Shown here: positions 23,311-34,252 of the stretch, piece after piece
How the letters are laid out: each line of letters starts with the position of its first letter
Position numbering within the stretch: position 1 is the stretch's first letter
Source of the DNA: Piezodorus guildinii
Taxonomy: Eukaryota; Arthropoda; Insecta; Hemiptera; Pentatomidae
Length of the DNA: 64,000 bases
NCBI GenBank assembly: GCA_023052935.1
Contig: CM041298.1
Span: forward strand, 2,356,001-2,420,000
Direction of reading: 5' to 3'
Notes under the pieces: generated by a model
Databases searched by the model: none
What the model saw: the letters and a program-made list of their open reading frames with translations, nothing else
What the model was told of the DNA's origin: nothing
Translations under genes and position numbers: made by a program

Positions 23311-24031
23311 TGAATTTATGTAGTAACATGTGTTTTATTAAAAAATCTATCATATTATTATCTAAAATAATCAGTTAATTTTATCGGCTTTTCATCACTC
23401 TCTATTAACTTTTACAAGTTTGTTCATTAGATAATATTTATTCTAAAAGTTTTAGCTTTCCAACGGTATATTATACGTCTATATTACTGTTGCTATGTTT
23501 AAAATAAAAAAATTGCATTAAAAAAATATTTTTTTCAGTTTTCTCCTTTACTTAGATATTGAATTCGTTCAACTTATAAATTTATGTGTTTTTCATCGAT
23601 GGTAACAAGATAATATATTTTTTTTTTACAAAATCTACAAAATTAAAGGTACTTTACACGAAAAAAATGTAAAATATCGGCATTTAAGCACTGTCAGACT
23701 ATTTAAATCATAATTAAACTTACATCATATTAAAACTCATCCAATTTTGCATCAATAAAGCGAGTTTAATCAAAATCGTTAGAGCCGTTTTTGAGAAAAT
23801 CGTAAAAAGGTGCTAAATGCGTAGTAGTAGTTGTCTGAAATATGAAATTTCAATTTCATAGTAATTTTTGTTTACGCGTTGCACTAACCGCACACATGGA
23901 CACACATACCTTTTTGCGGGACTTGGTTATTTGGACTCAGGGACCCTAAAACGTGTATTTCTGTTGAAAACTGGAATTCAAAAATGTTTACTATCGCAAT
24001 ACTTTCCCTTTGCTATATATTTCATATAGAG
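23311..24031 (+). repeat. Family A repeat, right end intact
   Basis: Starts within the left third (AACATGTGTTTTATTAAAAA), has the core at about 23678 and ends GAAGTGAAAGTAAAAA. Confidence 0.85.
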
Positions 24032-24281
24032 GGAAGTGAAAGTAAAAATTTATTTTAATTCATGTGTAATTTGTTGTTTTTCCTTTTTAAATTATCAATT
24101 TAGAACTGTCGTCCAATTGAAGGAATGAAGTAGGACTAACTGAGTGAAATTGGCATGTCGTGCTGTCAGCGGGCGGGCTTCTCTTAATACAATCAACTTG
24201 GTTTTGAACTATATTAATAGTGAAGAATGTTTTTTTTGTCGCTAATACCTGCTGTTTCCTAACAATCGTGATAAATATAAA
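24032..24281. other. No feature recognised
   Basis: Short unassigned spacer between two family A copies. Confidence 0.3.
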
Positions 24282-25018
24282 AATCTGATGCGGGCAACAC
24301 ACCACTTTCACTTACCTCTATTTATAAAATCAATGAAAGAATTTTCAAATACAGTTAAATAAAAAATACGTGATACTATTAAAGAATTAATAAAATTGAA
24401 TTTATGTAGAAACATGTGTTTTATTAAAAAATCTATCATATTATTATCTAAAATAATCAGTTAGTTTTATCGGCTTTTCATCACTCTCTATTAACTTCTA
24501 AAAGCTTGTGTATGAGATAATATTGTGTTCTAAAATCTTTAGCTTTCCAACGGTATATTACTGTTCAAAAACAAAAAATTGCATTACAAAAATATGTTTT
24601 CAGTTTTCTTCATTAGTTGCTTTTCAAATTCGCTCAACTTGCACATTTAGCTGTTTTTTTATCGGTGGTAACAAGATAATATAGTTATTTTTATAGAATC
24701 GACAAAATTAAAGGTACTTTAGAGAAAGAAAATTTAAAATATCGGCATTTAAGCCTGTCAGACTATTTTAATCAGAATGAAACCTAGATGATATTAAAGC
24801 CCATTAAATTTTACATCGACATAGCGAGTTTAATCAAAATCGTCAGAACCGTTTTCAGAAAATCGAAAAAGGTGCAAAATGCATGGTATAAAGTGGCTCT
24901 TCTGGTAAGCTCATTTTGATGAAAAAGGTTTTGTAACGTCTCAGGCGTATATTTGTCTTAAATATGAAATTTCAGTTTCATAGGACTTAATGTTTCCGCC
25001 CGGGAGTTACCATCGAAA
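24282..25018 (+). repeat. Family A repeat, right end truncated
   Basis: Left end ATCTGATGCGGGCAACACAC with CACTTTCACTTACCT; stops at CGCCCGGGAGTTACCATC before the (CA)n tract. Confidence 0.85.
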
Positions 25019-25110
25019 TGGAATTTTGAAAATGTTAATGTACAAATGTAAATAACATTTGCAGCTAGAACCTACTACTTATGAGTTATTTTGATTAAAA
25101 TAAAAAAAAA

Positions 25111-25165
25111 AAATCTGGTGTGGCAACACACCTCTGTTGTTAAAACCAATTTAAAAATGTTCACT
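25111..25165 (+). repeat. Family A left end, cut by a LINE
   Basis: ATCTGGTGTGGCAACACACC with TTGTTAAAACCAATTT is seen, then J sequence takes over. Confidence 0.6.
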
Positions 25166-25933
25166 GCCTCTACAGGGTGGTTATCCCAACCAGAGACCTT
25201 GGGGTATGGTGTCAGAATTGGAGAATTGAAATAAATCCCATCAAATTACCTTTACCCTTCGTCGAAAACCTATAACATCCTGCCCACAGTTTCCTTTAAT
25301 GACACTCCACTAGCCCCTGTTGAATAGATTCGATACCTAGGACTGCACTTGACAAACGCATTACATGGAATCTCCATACAAGACTGAAAAGACAAGAAAC
25401 TGCTCGCCGCTTTCGCTTACTTCAACACTTACTAGACAGACGCTCTAAACTTTCACTTAACCACAAAAGGCTCATCTATATTACCATCATAAGGCCTATC
25501 TGGACGAAATTGAGCTTTGGGGCTCTACTAAACCATCAAACTCTTCCAGTATCCAATCCTTACATCCAAAATCCTTCGCAAAATCCTTAACGCTCCTTAC
25601 TTTGTCGCGAATAAAATCATCCACAATGACCTTAATGTTCCCTATGTTGCTGATTTGGCCCGTACCAGGTATCACACCTTACATGAAAAACTCCACTCCC
25701 ACTCTAATCCATTAGTTTTAATCCTTGCTTCCTCTTTAATTTCTGATAATCTGCCGAAGCGTCTAAAAGAAGATGGCCTCGAGACCTTCTTGTTTAGACT
25801 CACTACTTTAAAAAGTGCTGCCAATGGGCAGTTTCTCTTCATGTTTATTTCATGTGTTTTATCATTTCAGCATATTTACTTGATGTATTTTATACAGTTG
25901 TAAATTTCAATAAATAAACTTTTAAAAAAAAAA
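25166..25933 (+). pseudogene. J family LINE, 5'-truncated C-terminal copy
   Basis: Several frameshifts, but all C-terminal blocks from ITFTLRRKP to ARTRYHTLHEKLHSHSNPLV (25655-) are there. Stop codons lie inside the conserved part. The 3' UTR ends in A-rich sequence at about 25920-25934. Confidence 0.85.
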
Positions 25934-25959
25934 AATTGTCAAATAAAGTTAGAATTTTT

Positions 25960-26275
25960 GTTAGCGTTGATAATAAATAATATACAAAATAAATGAATTT
26001 AATAACCAACTGAAAGAGCAAACAGCGGAATTATTTCCTAAATGATATTTTTTTTCTTGCAAATAAGATTAGTAATACAGTGGTATAATATACCGTTGGA
26101 AAGCGAAAGGTTTCATAAGGAACGTTATTTAATATGCATTAAGATGGATGAGGTAATGGGTGACGAAGAGCAGATAAAACTGATTGTTCTAGATATTTTA
26201 TACTGTCGCATAGAGTTAACATTTTTTTTTGTAATATAGATGTATAATATACCGTTAAAAGTCTAAAGATTTTAG
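25960..26275 (-). repeat. Family A variant fragments
   Basis: TATAATATACCGTTGGAAAG, the complement of the CTTTCCAACGGTATATTATA block, occurs at about 26084 and again in a shorter form at about 26247. Confidence 0.7.
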
Positions 26276-26280
26276 AAAAA

Positions 26281-26400
26281 CATTTGGTGCAGGCAACACA
26301 CGACTTCTACATACCTCGGTTTAAGAACTATTAAATATAGTAAGAACTATTCATTTACGTTAAAACCTTTTTTTAGATTAAATAATTATGATATATAAAA
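26281..26400 (+). repeat. Family A variant, left end
   Basis: CATTTGGTGCAGGCAACACA with TACCTCGG, then the variant-specific AAGAACTATT repeated twice. Confidence 0.65.
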
Positions 26401-27027
26401 CTCTTGTGGCACAATGTTTGTTATCATACTCCTCCGAAACGGCTTGACCGATTTTTTTTAAAATTTTATATGCATATTCGATAGGTCTGAGAATCGAATA
26501 CTACCTATTTTTCATGCCCCTAAGTGATAAGGGCCACCTCTAACATTTTTTTTTTTACTTTTTTGGACTATTTTTTTTTTATTTTTTATAATGTTGCATT
26601 AAATTATGTATTTTTACCCTAAATTTCCACCCTTCTATCAACAACCCTATTTTTATTCATCAAGCTTAGTAGTGACCTTTACAGTTATCATTTTACTATC
26701 TCAGTGTAACTCGTGTCTGTCACACGGACAATCATACGTGGCATGTTCTGGAGTGGGTAAACCATCCAGTTTGTTTGTGTTAGCTAAAGATTGGGTAACA
26801 AAAATATTGTTCACGCTATATAATATTGTTTTTTAGTGTTTCTATCATAATTAATTAATGATATATATATAATTTTAAGAAATAAATTATAATAAATTAA
26901 AAAAATTCATGTTTAGTGTTTTGTCATTTTTATATTCCCCCATCGTTCACAGCACCTCCATGCCTCTTTCACTCATATACCACATCCCTACACACTTTAC
27001 ACAAGGTTTTAGAAAAAGATTTGAATC
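26401..27027. other. Unassigned interspersed sequence
   Basis: The segment 26425-26545 (CTCCTCCGAAACGGCTTGAC, later CATGCCCCTAAGTGATAAGG) has the look of a dispersed insect repeat, but I cannot name it. The remainder shows no gene. Confidence 0.35.
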
Positions 27028-27425
27028 AGGATTTTCACTTACCTCGGTTGTTAAAAGCAATTTAAGAACTATTAAATATATTAAGAATTGAATTTTATTT
27101 AAGAATTATTCATTTTCGTTAAAAACCTATGTTTTAGATTCAACAATATAAAATTGTTACATACAATAATACTCTATTCGTCACTTTACATTGTGTACCA
27201 CAGATTTCTAAATAAGATGTCATTTTTTTCTCAAATTTAAACTTTCCAACGGTATATAATACATTCATATTAATTTCTATATGTGCGGAAAAAAAAACTA
27301 AAAAAATATTGTAATCTCTTTTCTCCTTTAGTTGGTTTTCAAATTATTTTAACTTGTATATTTAAATGTTTTTCATCAATATTAATAATATTATATTGTT
27401 AATTGTTTAGAATATGCCAAATTAA
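27028..27425 (+). repeat. Family A variant, left half
   Basis: Starts with TTTTCACTTACCTCGGTTGT. It holds the variant words TCGTCACTTTACATTGTGTA and stops at ATATGCCAAATTAAAG. Confidence 0.75.
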
Positions 27426-27560
27426 AGTTATGCCACTTACAATAAGTTAGTTTTTTTTTTTTTTTTACACTAAAAATTTCCTAGAAATATTTTATTGGCA
27501 AAATAACGTTGCGGTCAGCTGGTTACAATTAAATTGTTGTATACAATAGGGTACTCATAC

Positions 27561-27672
27561 GTTTGCTATAGCATGCTATTGTGTTATTTGCTAACCCGTC
27601 GAGTTTCTACAGTTATTCCTGTATAAAATTGATGGTTTAGCACAATAGCACAAATAGCATGCTATAGCAAAC
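27561..27672. mobile_element. Small palindromic MITE-like element, 112 bp
   Basis: GTTTGCTATAGCATGCTATT at 27561-27580 is mirrored by its exact complement at 27653-27672. The middle has no coding capacity. No clear target duplication could be fixed. Confidence 0.55.
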
Positions 27673-27699
27673 TAGTGATACCTAATAATGACTTATGTT

Positions 27700-27998
27700 A
27701 TGCCCTATTCGTCACTTTACGTTGTGTACCACAGATTTATAGATAAGATAATATTTTGTTCTCAAATCATAAGCTTTCCAACGGTATATTATACATCCAT
27801 ATTAATAGTTATTTGTACGGAAAAAAAAAAAAAACAACTAAAAAAATATAGTGAGGTATTTTCTCCTTTAGTTAGTTTTCAAAGGTACTTTAGAGGAAGA
27901 AATATAGCGAATTTAATCAAAATCGTTAGAGCAGTTTTTGAGAGAAACGTAAAAAGGTGAAAATGCATGGCGGTATTGAGATCTAATATCGGCTTTTC
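27700..27998 (+). repeat. Family A variant, cut by mariner
   Basis: TTCGTCACTTTACGTTGTGT to AAAAAGGTGAAAATGCATGG, with an internal deletion between the AGTACTTTAGAGG and TTTAATCAAAATCG blocks. Confidence 0.7.
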
Positions 27999-28000
27999 TA

Positions 28001-28517
28001 TTGGGTTTTGTCCCATGAAATGTCCGTTTTCAAGGTAAAGGATTTTTATTAAAAATACGATATGAAAACAAGATAATTTTATTCCAATATTTACTTTTTT
28101 TTCTACACATTTTTCCCAACCAGAATCAAATCTGAAACGCACTTTTCACTTGATCATCATTTTCAAAAAGTTTTCCTTTGACGAAGTCTAAATTCCTGAA
28201 CAGGTGGTAATCTCTTGGAGACAAGTCGGGAGAATGTGGTGTGTCAATTTTTGCACGGTATGTTTTGAAACATGGGGTCTTGCTGCCGCTCAGTGAGATC
28301 ATGAGGTACCCATGTATCAAGCTTTTTTACTTTCCCAATACACTTTAAATGTCTGGAATAGGTAGATGCACTTGCATTTAGTTGTTCTGAGAGTCCTTTG
28401 ACTGTTTGGTGCAGGTTTCCTTCTAGTAAACATTCGGAAGAAAACAACAGAGACCTGCAAAATCCTTTATGTATTTCAGAAACTATAAAAACGAACATTT
28501 CATGTGAAACAACCCAA
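28001..28517 (-). mobile_element. mariner (mellifera type) deletion derivative, 517 bp
   Basis: Ends are TTGGGTTTTGTCCCATGAAA and its partner at 28517, with TA on both sides (27999-28000 and 28518-28519). On the minus strand it carries ASTYSRHLKCIGKVKKLDTW, WVPHDLTERQ, then PDLSPRDYHLFRNLDF from the end of the gene. The internal breakpoint after ACCGTGCAAAAAT is the same as in the copy at 16125, so both come from one deleted ancestor. This copy has also lost the first helix-turn-helix. Confidence 0.88.
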
Positions 28518-28519
28518 TA

Positions 28520-28734
28520 ATTTTCTACAGCTCACAGCTGCATCTGCATATAAGGTTGACTAGATATATTTCAGTTTTTCTGATGAAAATCATAGATATC
28601 AGCAAAAAAACACAAAATATGTTTTTCCTACTTAACCGTTGAGAATCGGACTGTAGGTCATATAAACATTTTTGTTCAACTTAAGGTCTACAATATGACG
28701 AAAAATTTATAAGACCTCCTGTATAGCATTGCGA
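28520..28734. other. No feature recognised
   Basis: Unassigned spacer. Confidence 0.3.
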
Positions 28735-29345
28735 TCTTGAAAAATGTTCACCGGAAATACACACTTTAGGGTCCCCTCAGTGCATAATAAGTGAGTGAAA
28801 CAAATAGGTTTGTACGGGTGTTTGTGTAAGTATTAAGTTGTATAAAATAGAAATTTTATATTTCAGGAGCGTATAACACTAAGATGTTTCAGCATCCTCA
28901 ACAAAGTCGCAAACTAGAAGAGCTACTTTATGCCATGCATTTTGCACCATTTACTACGTTTCTCTTAAAAACAGCTCTAACGATTTTGATTAAGCAATAT
29001 TACAGTGAACTCTTATTAAACATGTAGGTTTCATTATAATAGTCTGAAATTGCTTTGATGTCGATATTTTAAATGTTCTTCCTCCAAAGAACCTTTAATT
29101 ATGCATATTCTAAATTTGAATTTGAAAACCAACTAAAGGAGAAAATAGCTTACAATATTTTTTTAGATTATTTTTTCCGTACAAATAAGAATTAATATGG
29201 ATGTATAATATACCGTTGGAAAGCTTAAGATATGAAACAATTTTTTTACCTTATATAGAAATATGTGTACACAACGTAAAGTGACGAATAGGGCATAAAC
29301 ATAAGTGATTATTGTATATAACATTTTAGATTGTTATAGCTGACC
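28735..29345 (-). repeat. Family A variant
   Basis: CATTGCGATCTTGAAAAATG at the start; CCATGCATTTTGCACC and AATATACCGTTGGAAAGC further on. The outer end is missing. Confidence 0.75.
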
Positions 29346-29389
29346 GGCACGTTGTTTTGCCATATAAATAAGTGTACATGATTTTAATT

Positions 29390-29785
29390 TTGCATATTCT
29401 AAACAATTAACAGTACAAAATTATTAATATTGATAAAAAAACATTTAAATATACAAGTTAAAAGAATTTGGAAAACCAACTAAAGGAGAAAAAATACTTG
29501 CAATATTTTTTAAGATTTTTTTTCGTACAAATAAGTATTAATATGGATATATAATATACCGTTGGAAAGCTTAAGATTGAGAAAAAAATGACATTTTATT
29601 TAGAAATCTGTGGTACACAATGTAAATTGACGAATAGGGCATTATTGTATATAACAATTTTATATATTTTTGTTTTTATCTAAAAACATAGGTTTTAACG
29701 AAAATGAATAATTCTTAAATAAAATTCAATTCTTAATATATTTATTAGTTCTTAAATTTCTTTTAAAAACCGAGATAAGTGAAAA
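29390..29785 (-). repeat. Family A variant, ends at terminal motif
   Basis: Has ATATACCGTTGGAAAGCTTA and ends CCGAGATAAGTGAAAATCC. It is a second copy next to the previous one. Confidence 0.75.
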
Positions 29786-30381
29786 TCCTGTTTCAAATGT
29801 TTTTCTAAAACCTTTTTCCTATTTACTCAAAAATAGTTCAAACTATTTTGATTTAACTTGCTATATCTATGTAAAATTTTAATGGGCTTTAATATAATTT
29901 GATTTAATATATACATGTAAACACATAACAAAGAGATGTAAACAGAATGAAACATTCTCGAGCAAAACACGGGGTAATCCTGTTCAGTTAAAATATATGT
30001 TTCTCTTTAAACTCAACGACATTTTTATAATTTTATTTAAATGAGTTTCGCGCACTATAATTTTATTTTTACAAAGAAGAATATAGATAAAATTAAATTG
30101 AGTTAAAAACAAGAATAATTTCTGACGATGGTTCAAAATATGAGATTGATAGAGACTTATTAAATAGATGAAATGACTTACCAATATACATATATATGAT
30201 ACGACAGACTAGACGGTCGGTGAGCGATGCTTTGAGGACGAGTGACTGGAGCGTAACTGAGGCTGGAGTAGAAGGCAGTGTGACCCGCGCGCCTGCGTAC
30301 TGCCTCTCCTCTGAGCATCTTTCATCTCTGTCATCTCCAACTTCATCCATTTTAGGGGTTAATCTGTTTTTTGTTTTTTTT
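29786..30381. other. Mostly unassigned; inverted-repeat partner at 30209-30290
   Basis: A short family A piece lies at 29830-29900. The segment 30209-30290 (GGTGAGCGATGCTTTGAGGA, CTGGAGTAGAAGGCAGTGTG) is found again in reverse at 31749-31820. Confidence 0.45.
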
Positions 30382-30797
30382 TACTTTCACTTACCTATAT
30401 ATGGAATATATATTGTAGTAATGGGAAGTATTGCGATCATGGTAAATTTTCGAATTCCAGTTTTCAATGGAAGTACACGTTTTAAGATCCCCAGAGTCCA
30501 AAAGTCCAAGTCCGGAAAAAATAAATGTGTGGAGTCCCAAGAACTATACGCCCGAGATGTTACAGCAACTTTTTCATCAAAATCAGCTTACCAGAAGAGT
30601 CACTTTATACCATGCATTTTGCACCTTTTTACAATATTCTCGAAAATCGCTCTAACGATTTTGATTAAACTCGCTATATCGGTGTAAAATTTAATGGGCT
30701 TTAATATCATGTAGGTTTCATTCTGATTGAAATAGTCTGATGGGGCTAAAATTCAAATATTTTAAATTTTCTTCATCTAAACTACCTTTAATTTTCA
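30382..30797 (-). repeat. Family A repeat, right part
   Basis: Starts ACTTTCACTTACCTATATAT and holds the core at about 30738. It stops within the AAACTACCTTTAATTTT block. Confidence 0.85.
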
Positions 30798-31440
30798 ACG
30801 GAAATACGCGTTTTAAGGTCTTCTGAGTCTAAATGAACAAGTCTCGAAAAAAAAGTTTTTTTTTTTTTTTTCCAACCCTACTTCGCCTTTGAAGGCTATA
30901 CGGGGGTTTCTCAGACCAGGGGGTGAGGGCAGGGGGATGAATGACGAGATAAAAGTCCCCTCCGGTTCCAAGAGTTGAACTCGTAGTTTTTGGTTTCAAG
31001 GTATTGGTCATCTGGTAGCTAGGCATGACAAGGTATGTGTGTTTTTGGGTGGTAAGTCTAGCACGAAAAAATAACGAAACTGAAATATTATATTTGAGAC
31101 AAATATACACCCGAGATGTTACAGCAACTTTTTAATCAAAATCAGCTAACCAGAAGAGCCACTTTATACCATGCACTTTGCACCTTTTTACGATTTTCTC
31201 CAAAACAGCCTTAACGATTTAGATTAAACTGGCTATATGGATGTAAATTTCAATAAGCTTTAATAGCATGCAGGTTCAATTGTGATTGAAATAGTCTGAC
31301 AGAGCTAAAATACCGATAATTTAAATGTTCTTCCCCTTAAGTACCTTTAATTTTGTAGAACCTATAAAAATAACTATATCATCTATTTAGTACCGATAAA
31401 AAATGGATAAATATATAATTTGAACAATTACTTATAATGT
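30798..31440 (-). repeat. Family A repeat with SINE-like insertion
   Basis: TCAACGGAAATACGCGTTTT begins it. It is interrupted at about 30853-31030 and continues to GATAAAAAATGGATAAATAT. Confidence 0.75.
30853..31030 (-). mobile_element. Probable SINE, poly(T) start
   Basis: A T run at 30857-30871 (A tail of a minus-strand insert) precedes a GC-richer body, and GTTCCAAGAGTTGAACTCG looks like a complement of a B box. It interrupts family A cleanly. Confidence 0.5.
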
Positions 31441-32078
31441 GGTAAGTCTAGCACATAAGGAAAAATACGCCCGAGATGTTACAGCAACTTTTTCATCAAA
31501 ATCAGCTAACCAGATCTACTTTATACCAAGCATTTTGCACCTATTCTCAATTTCCCCAAAAACGGCTTTAACGATTTTGATTAAACTGGCTATATCAATG
31601 TGAAATTGGACGGGCTTTAATGTGATGTAAGTTTCATTCTGATTGAAATAGTCTGACAGGGCTTAAATGCCGATATTTTAAATTTTCTTCCTCTAAACTA
31701 CCTTTAATTTGATATTTTTTATTAAATTGACCATATCATCTTATTAGCATGGGTCACACTGCCTTCTACTCCAGCCTTAGTACGCACCATTCTCTCGTCC
31801 TCATAGCATCGCTCACCAATTAAATATATATATTTAATTCGATATCCAACTAAACGAGATATCTGCAAATATATTTTATTGATGCAATTTTTTATTTTAA
31901 ACTTAAGAACAGTAATATATATGTATATTATACCGTAGGAAAGCTAAAGATTTTAGTAAAAATATTATCTTATACACAAGCTTATAAAAGAGTGGAGAAA
32001 AGCCGATAAAACAAACTGATTATTTTAGATAATAATATAATAGATCATTTAATTAAAAACTTGTTTCAATTGGAATTC
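31441..32078 (-). repeat. Family A repeat, tandem neighbour
   Basis: Restarts at the GTAAGTCTAGCACATAAGG block and runs through the core at about 31660 to the AAACTTGTTTCAATTGG block, where a J copy follows. The segment at 31749-31820 does not belong to the family. Confidence 0.75.
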
Positions 32079-32632
32079 AAATTAATTTATTTATAGAAAT
32101 TGACAACAAGAAGTAAATAGGATTGATATATGGTTAGAACACATGGTAGTCCTGCGAATAAACTACCCATTGGTAGCACTCCAATGTCTAGTCTAATTTA
32201 TGGTAGGAGATCTCTTAGCCATCTTCTTTTAAGGCGCCTCAGTGGATTATCAGGAATAGATATGGAGGAGAGGTCACGGATATTGTGGGTTTGAGTGGGC
32301 AGGGAGTTTGGAATGCAAATAAGTGTATCTATATCGGGCCACGTCTTCAACAAATGGGATATTTAGGTCTTTTTGGATGATTTTATTGGTAATAAAGTAT
32401 GAAGTAGTGAGGATTTTAGATTGCAAGGATTGGATGCGACAGGAATTTAATGGTTTAGTGGGCCCCCATAGCTGAATGCTGTAGGTCCAGATAGGCTTGA
32501 TAATTGTTATATAAATGAGTTTTTTGTAGTAAGTAGGAAGTTTTGAGCATCTGTCTAGTAAGTGTTGTGGGTTTTACTTAGGTGCTGTCGTTTCAGTCTA
32601 GTGGATTAGAGAGATTCCATGTTAGGCGTTAT
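32079..32632 (-). pseudogene. J family LINE, C-terminal copy
   Basis: Minus-strand pieces: IRPIWTY-, KPLNSCRIQSLQSK-, ITNKIIQKDLNIP- and LKRRWLRDLL-like. Frames are broken. It lies inside family A, whose sequence continues at 32633. Confidence 0.82.
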
Positions 32633-32860
32633 GACAGGACCTAAATGCCGAAAATTAATTTTTTTCCACTAAGCCCTTTAATTATGTAGATTCGAAAAAA
32701 TTCGTACCAGGACTATCGCAACTTAATATACATAATTCTTTAACCTTTTTCTCAACTTTAACTTTATTTAAAGTTGTTGGATTGATTGATTTAACAACGA
32801 AGTTAAGTGAAATTCGTATTTCGCTCGCACTAGGTTTTTAACCGAATGAATGGATATCGG
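32633..32860 (-). repeat. Family A repeat, left part after the LINE
   Basis: GACAGGACCTAAATGCCG to GAAGTTAAGTGAAATTCG. Confidence 0.7.
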
Positions 32861-32917
32861 AAGCTAGAAATATTCATTTGTAAAAAATATATTGAAAGTT
32901 CCTTGAGTTATAGAAAC

Positions 32918-32921
<4 letters not shown>

Positions 32922-32972
<51 letters not shown>
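32922..32972. repeat. (AT)n microsatellite
   Basis: About 51 bp of alternating A and T, next to repeat D. Confidence 0.95.
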
Positions 32973-32973
<1 letters not shown>

Positions 32974-33021
32974 CAAGATAAAGTATATACAATAATTTAT
33001 TATTTAAGATTTGAAATATTA

Positions 33022-33106
33022 ACAGGATATGACTTTGGAACTCCTTGACATAATAACACCCGTAGATTGTGTACCTCAGCGTACCTAATTCTCTTATACC
33101 TTGCCA
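33022..33106 (-). repeat. Repeat D, copy 2
   Basis: ACTTTGGAACTCCTTGACAT and AATTCTCTTATACCTTGCCA are the complement of the copy at 18256. Unclassified. Confidence 0.7.
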
Positions 33107-33347
33107 CTTTGTAATATTATTAGCTCTGCCGATTTCACAGGGCTATGATATTGTCAACAACCTGTCATTTCCATAATAGATAGGTCATATTTAACACAGT
33201 AAATGAATAGTAATTGGGAGTAAAGCCATATCATATCATATATATCATAGTGTAAGTCAAGCTTCATTTCATTTCCACTTACACAGCCATACAAAAGTTT
33301 GAGACGACCTGTAGTTTACATCAATAAATCGGGAATAACCTCTATGA
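33107..33347. other. Unassigned, possibly decayed LINE
   Basis: No intact frame. It is expected to hold the lost first part of the RNase H domain, but I cannot read it there. Confidence 0.3.
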
Positions 33348-34055
33348 GGAGAGGCCAATGCTTTCAGAGAAGCTCTGTTGTATATAAGAGGTTCAGAGCA
33401 TTATCAAAAATTTGCCATTTTGTCCGACTCAAAGAGCGTTTTGAAAGCTATTCATAGCTCGTGGATTAGGCATCCGGTAGTGGCAGAAATCCATAATATA
33501 TACCGTGAAATCCTGATGAAGAATAAAGAAGTGGTGTTAATATGGGTTTCCGCTCACAGTGGCATATATAGCAATGAAAAAGCCGATGCCAAGGCAAACT
33601 GTGCTCGTCGTTTAACAACACCTCAAGCTACGATAGTCAACAAAGTCCCTCTGCAAGACTGGACAAGGCAGTTCAGCTCTTTACAGAAGGTAAAGTGGCA
33701 AATCGAATGGAATGCAAATTCATCTAAATTAAGTGAAATAAAAAAAGATTGTGCCCGTTGGAAGACCTCCAACAGAAAGTCAAGGAGAGCAGAAGTGATC
33801 CTCTGCAAACTTCGGATAGGACATAGTGAGTTCTCCCACGGCTACCTTCTGCGAGGTTTAGAAGCCCCAACTTGTACACAATGTGACACAGTGAGGACAG
33901 TAAAACATGTATTGTTAGATTGTCCAATCTTCAATAAATTAAGAATTGAACTAAAAATGGAAAAAACTTTAAAAGAATTATTACAAGATGATGAAAACAA
34001 AGCCAATATCCTCTTCAAGTATTTAAAAAGAAGTTTATATTATAACAGAGTATAA
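33348..34055 (+). CDS. I-like LINE, RNase H domain and C-terminus, 5' truncated
   Basis: The frame runs from a stop at 33345 to the stop at 34053-34055. It holds the RNase H helix with Glu (FREALLYIRG), the second Asp (AILSDSKSVLKAI) and the final block WVSAHSGIYSNEKADAKA. The first Asp strand (TDGS) is missing, so the enzyme is incomplete. The C-terminal part has CTQCDTVRTVKHVLLDC, a CX2CX7HX4C zinc-knuckle-like motif, as in the copy at 1-815, which is related but clearly different. The reverse transcriptase is absent. It would have acted in the element's own RNP. Confidence 0.85.
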   Translation, partial: GEANAFREALLYIRGSEHYQKFAILSDSKSVLKAIHSSWIRHPVVAEIHNIYREILMKNKEVVLIWVSAHSGIYSNEKADAKANCARRLTTPQATIVNKVPLQDWTRQFSSLQKVKWQIEWNANSSKLSEIKKDCARWKTSNRKSRRAEVILCKLRIGHSEFSHGYLLRGLEAPTCTQCDTVRTVKHVLLDCPIFNKLRIELKMEKTLKELLQDDENKANILFKYLKRSLYYNRV

Positions 34056-34112
34056 AATGTAAATGTGAACGCCAATGACCCACTAGGGTAGAGGCGACAT
34101 AAATAAATAAAT
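34056..34112 (+). mobile_element. 3' end of that LINE
   Basis: CGCCAATGACCCACTAGGG to GAGGCGAC can form a short hairpin; (TAAA)n follows. The very short 3' UTR suggests little has been lost at this end. Confidence 0.65.
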
Positions 34113-34252
34113 ATAACTATCTTAATATTATTTGTGATTATAAACGAATTTACTAATTAGGTGTAAAAAAAATGTTTGTGAATATTGTAAACAACAAGAA
34201 ATAATTTGATTAAACGTAATTATTACTGAGATTTCTAACGCGATAAAAAAAT

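Noticed and set aside
30196..30687. 163-residue open frame as a gene
   Set aside because: It runs out of a short inverted segment into family A repeat on the antisense side and has no domain.
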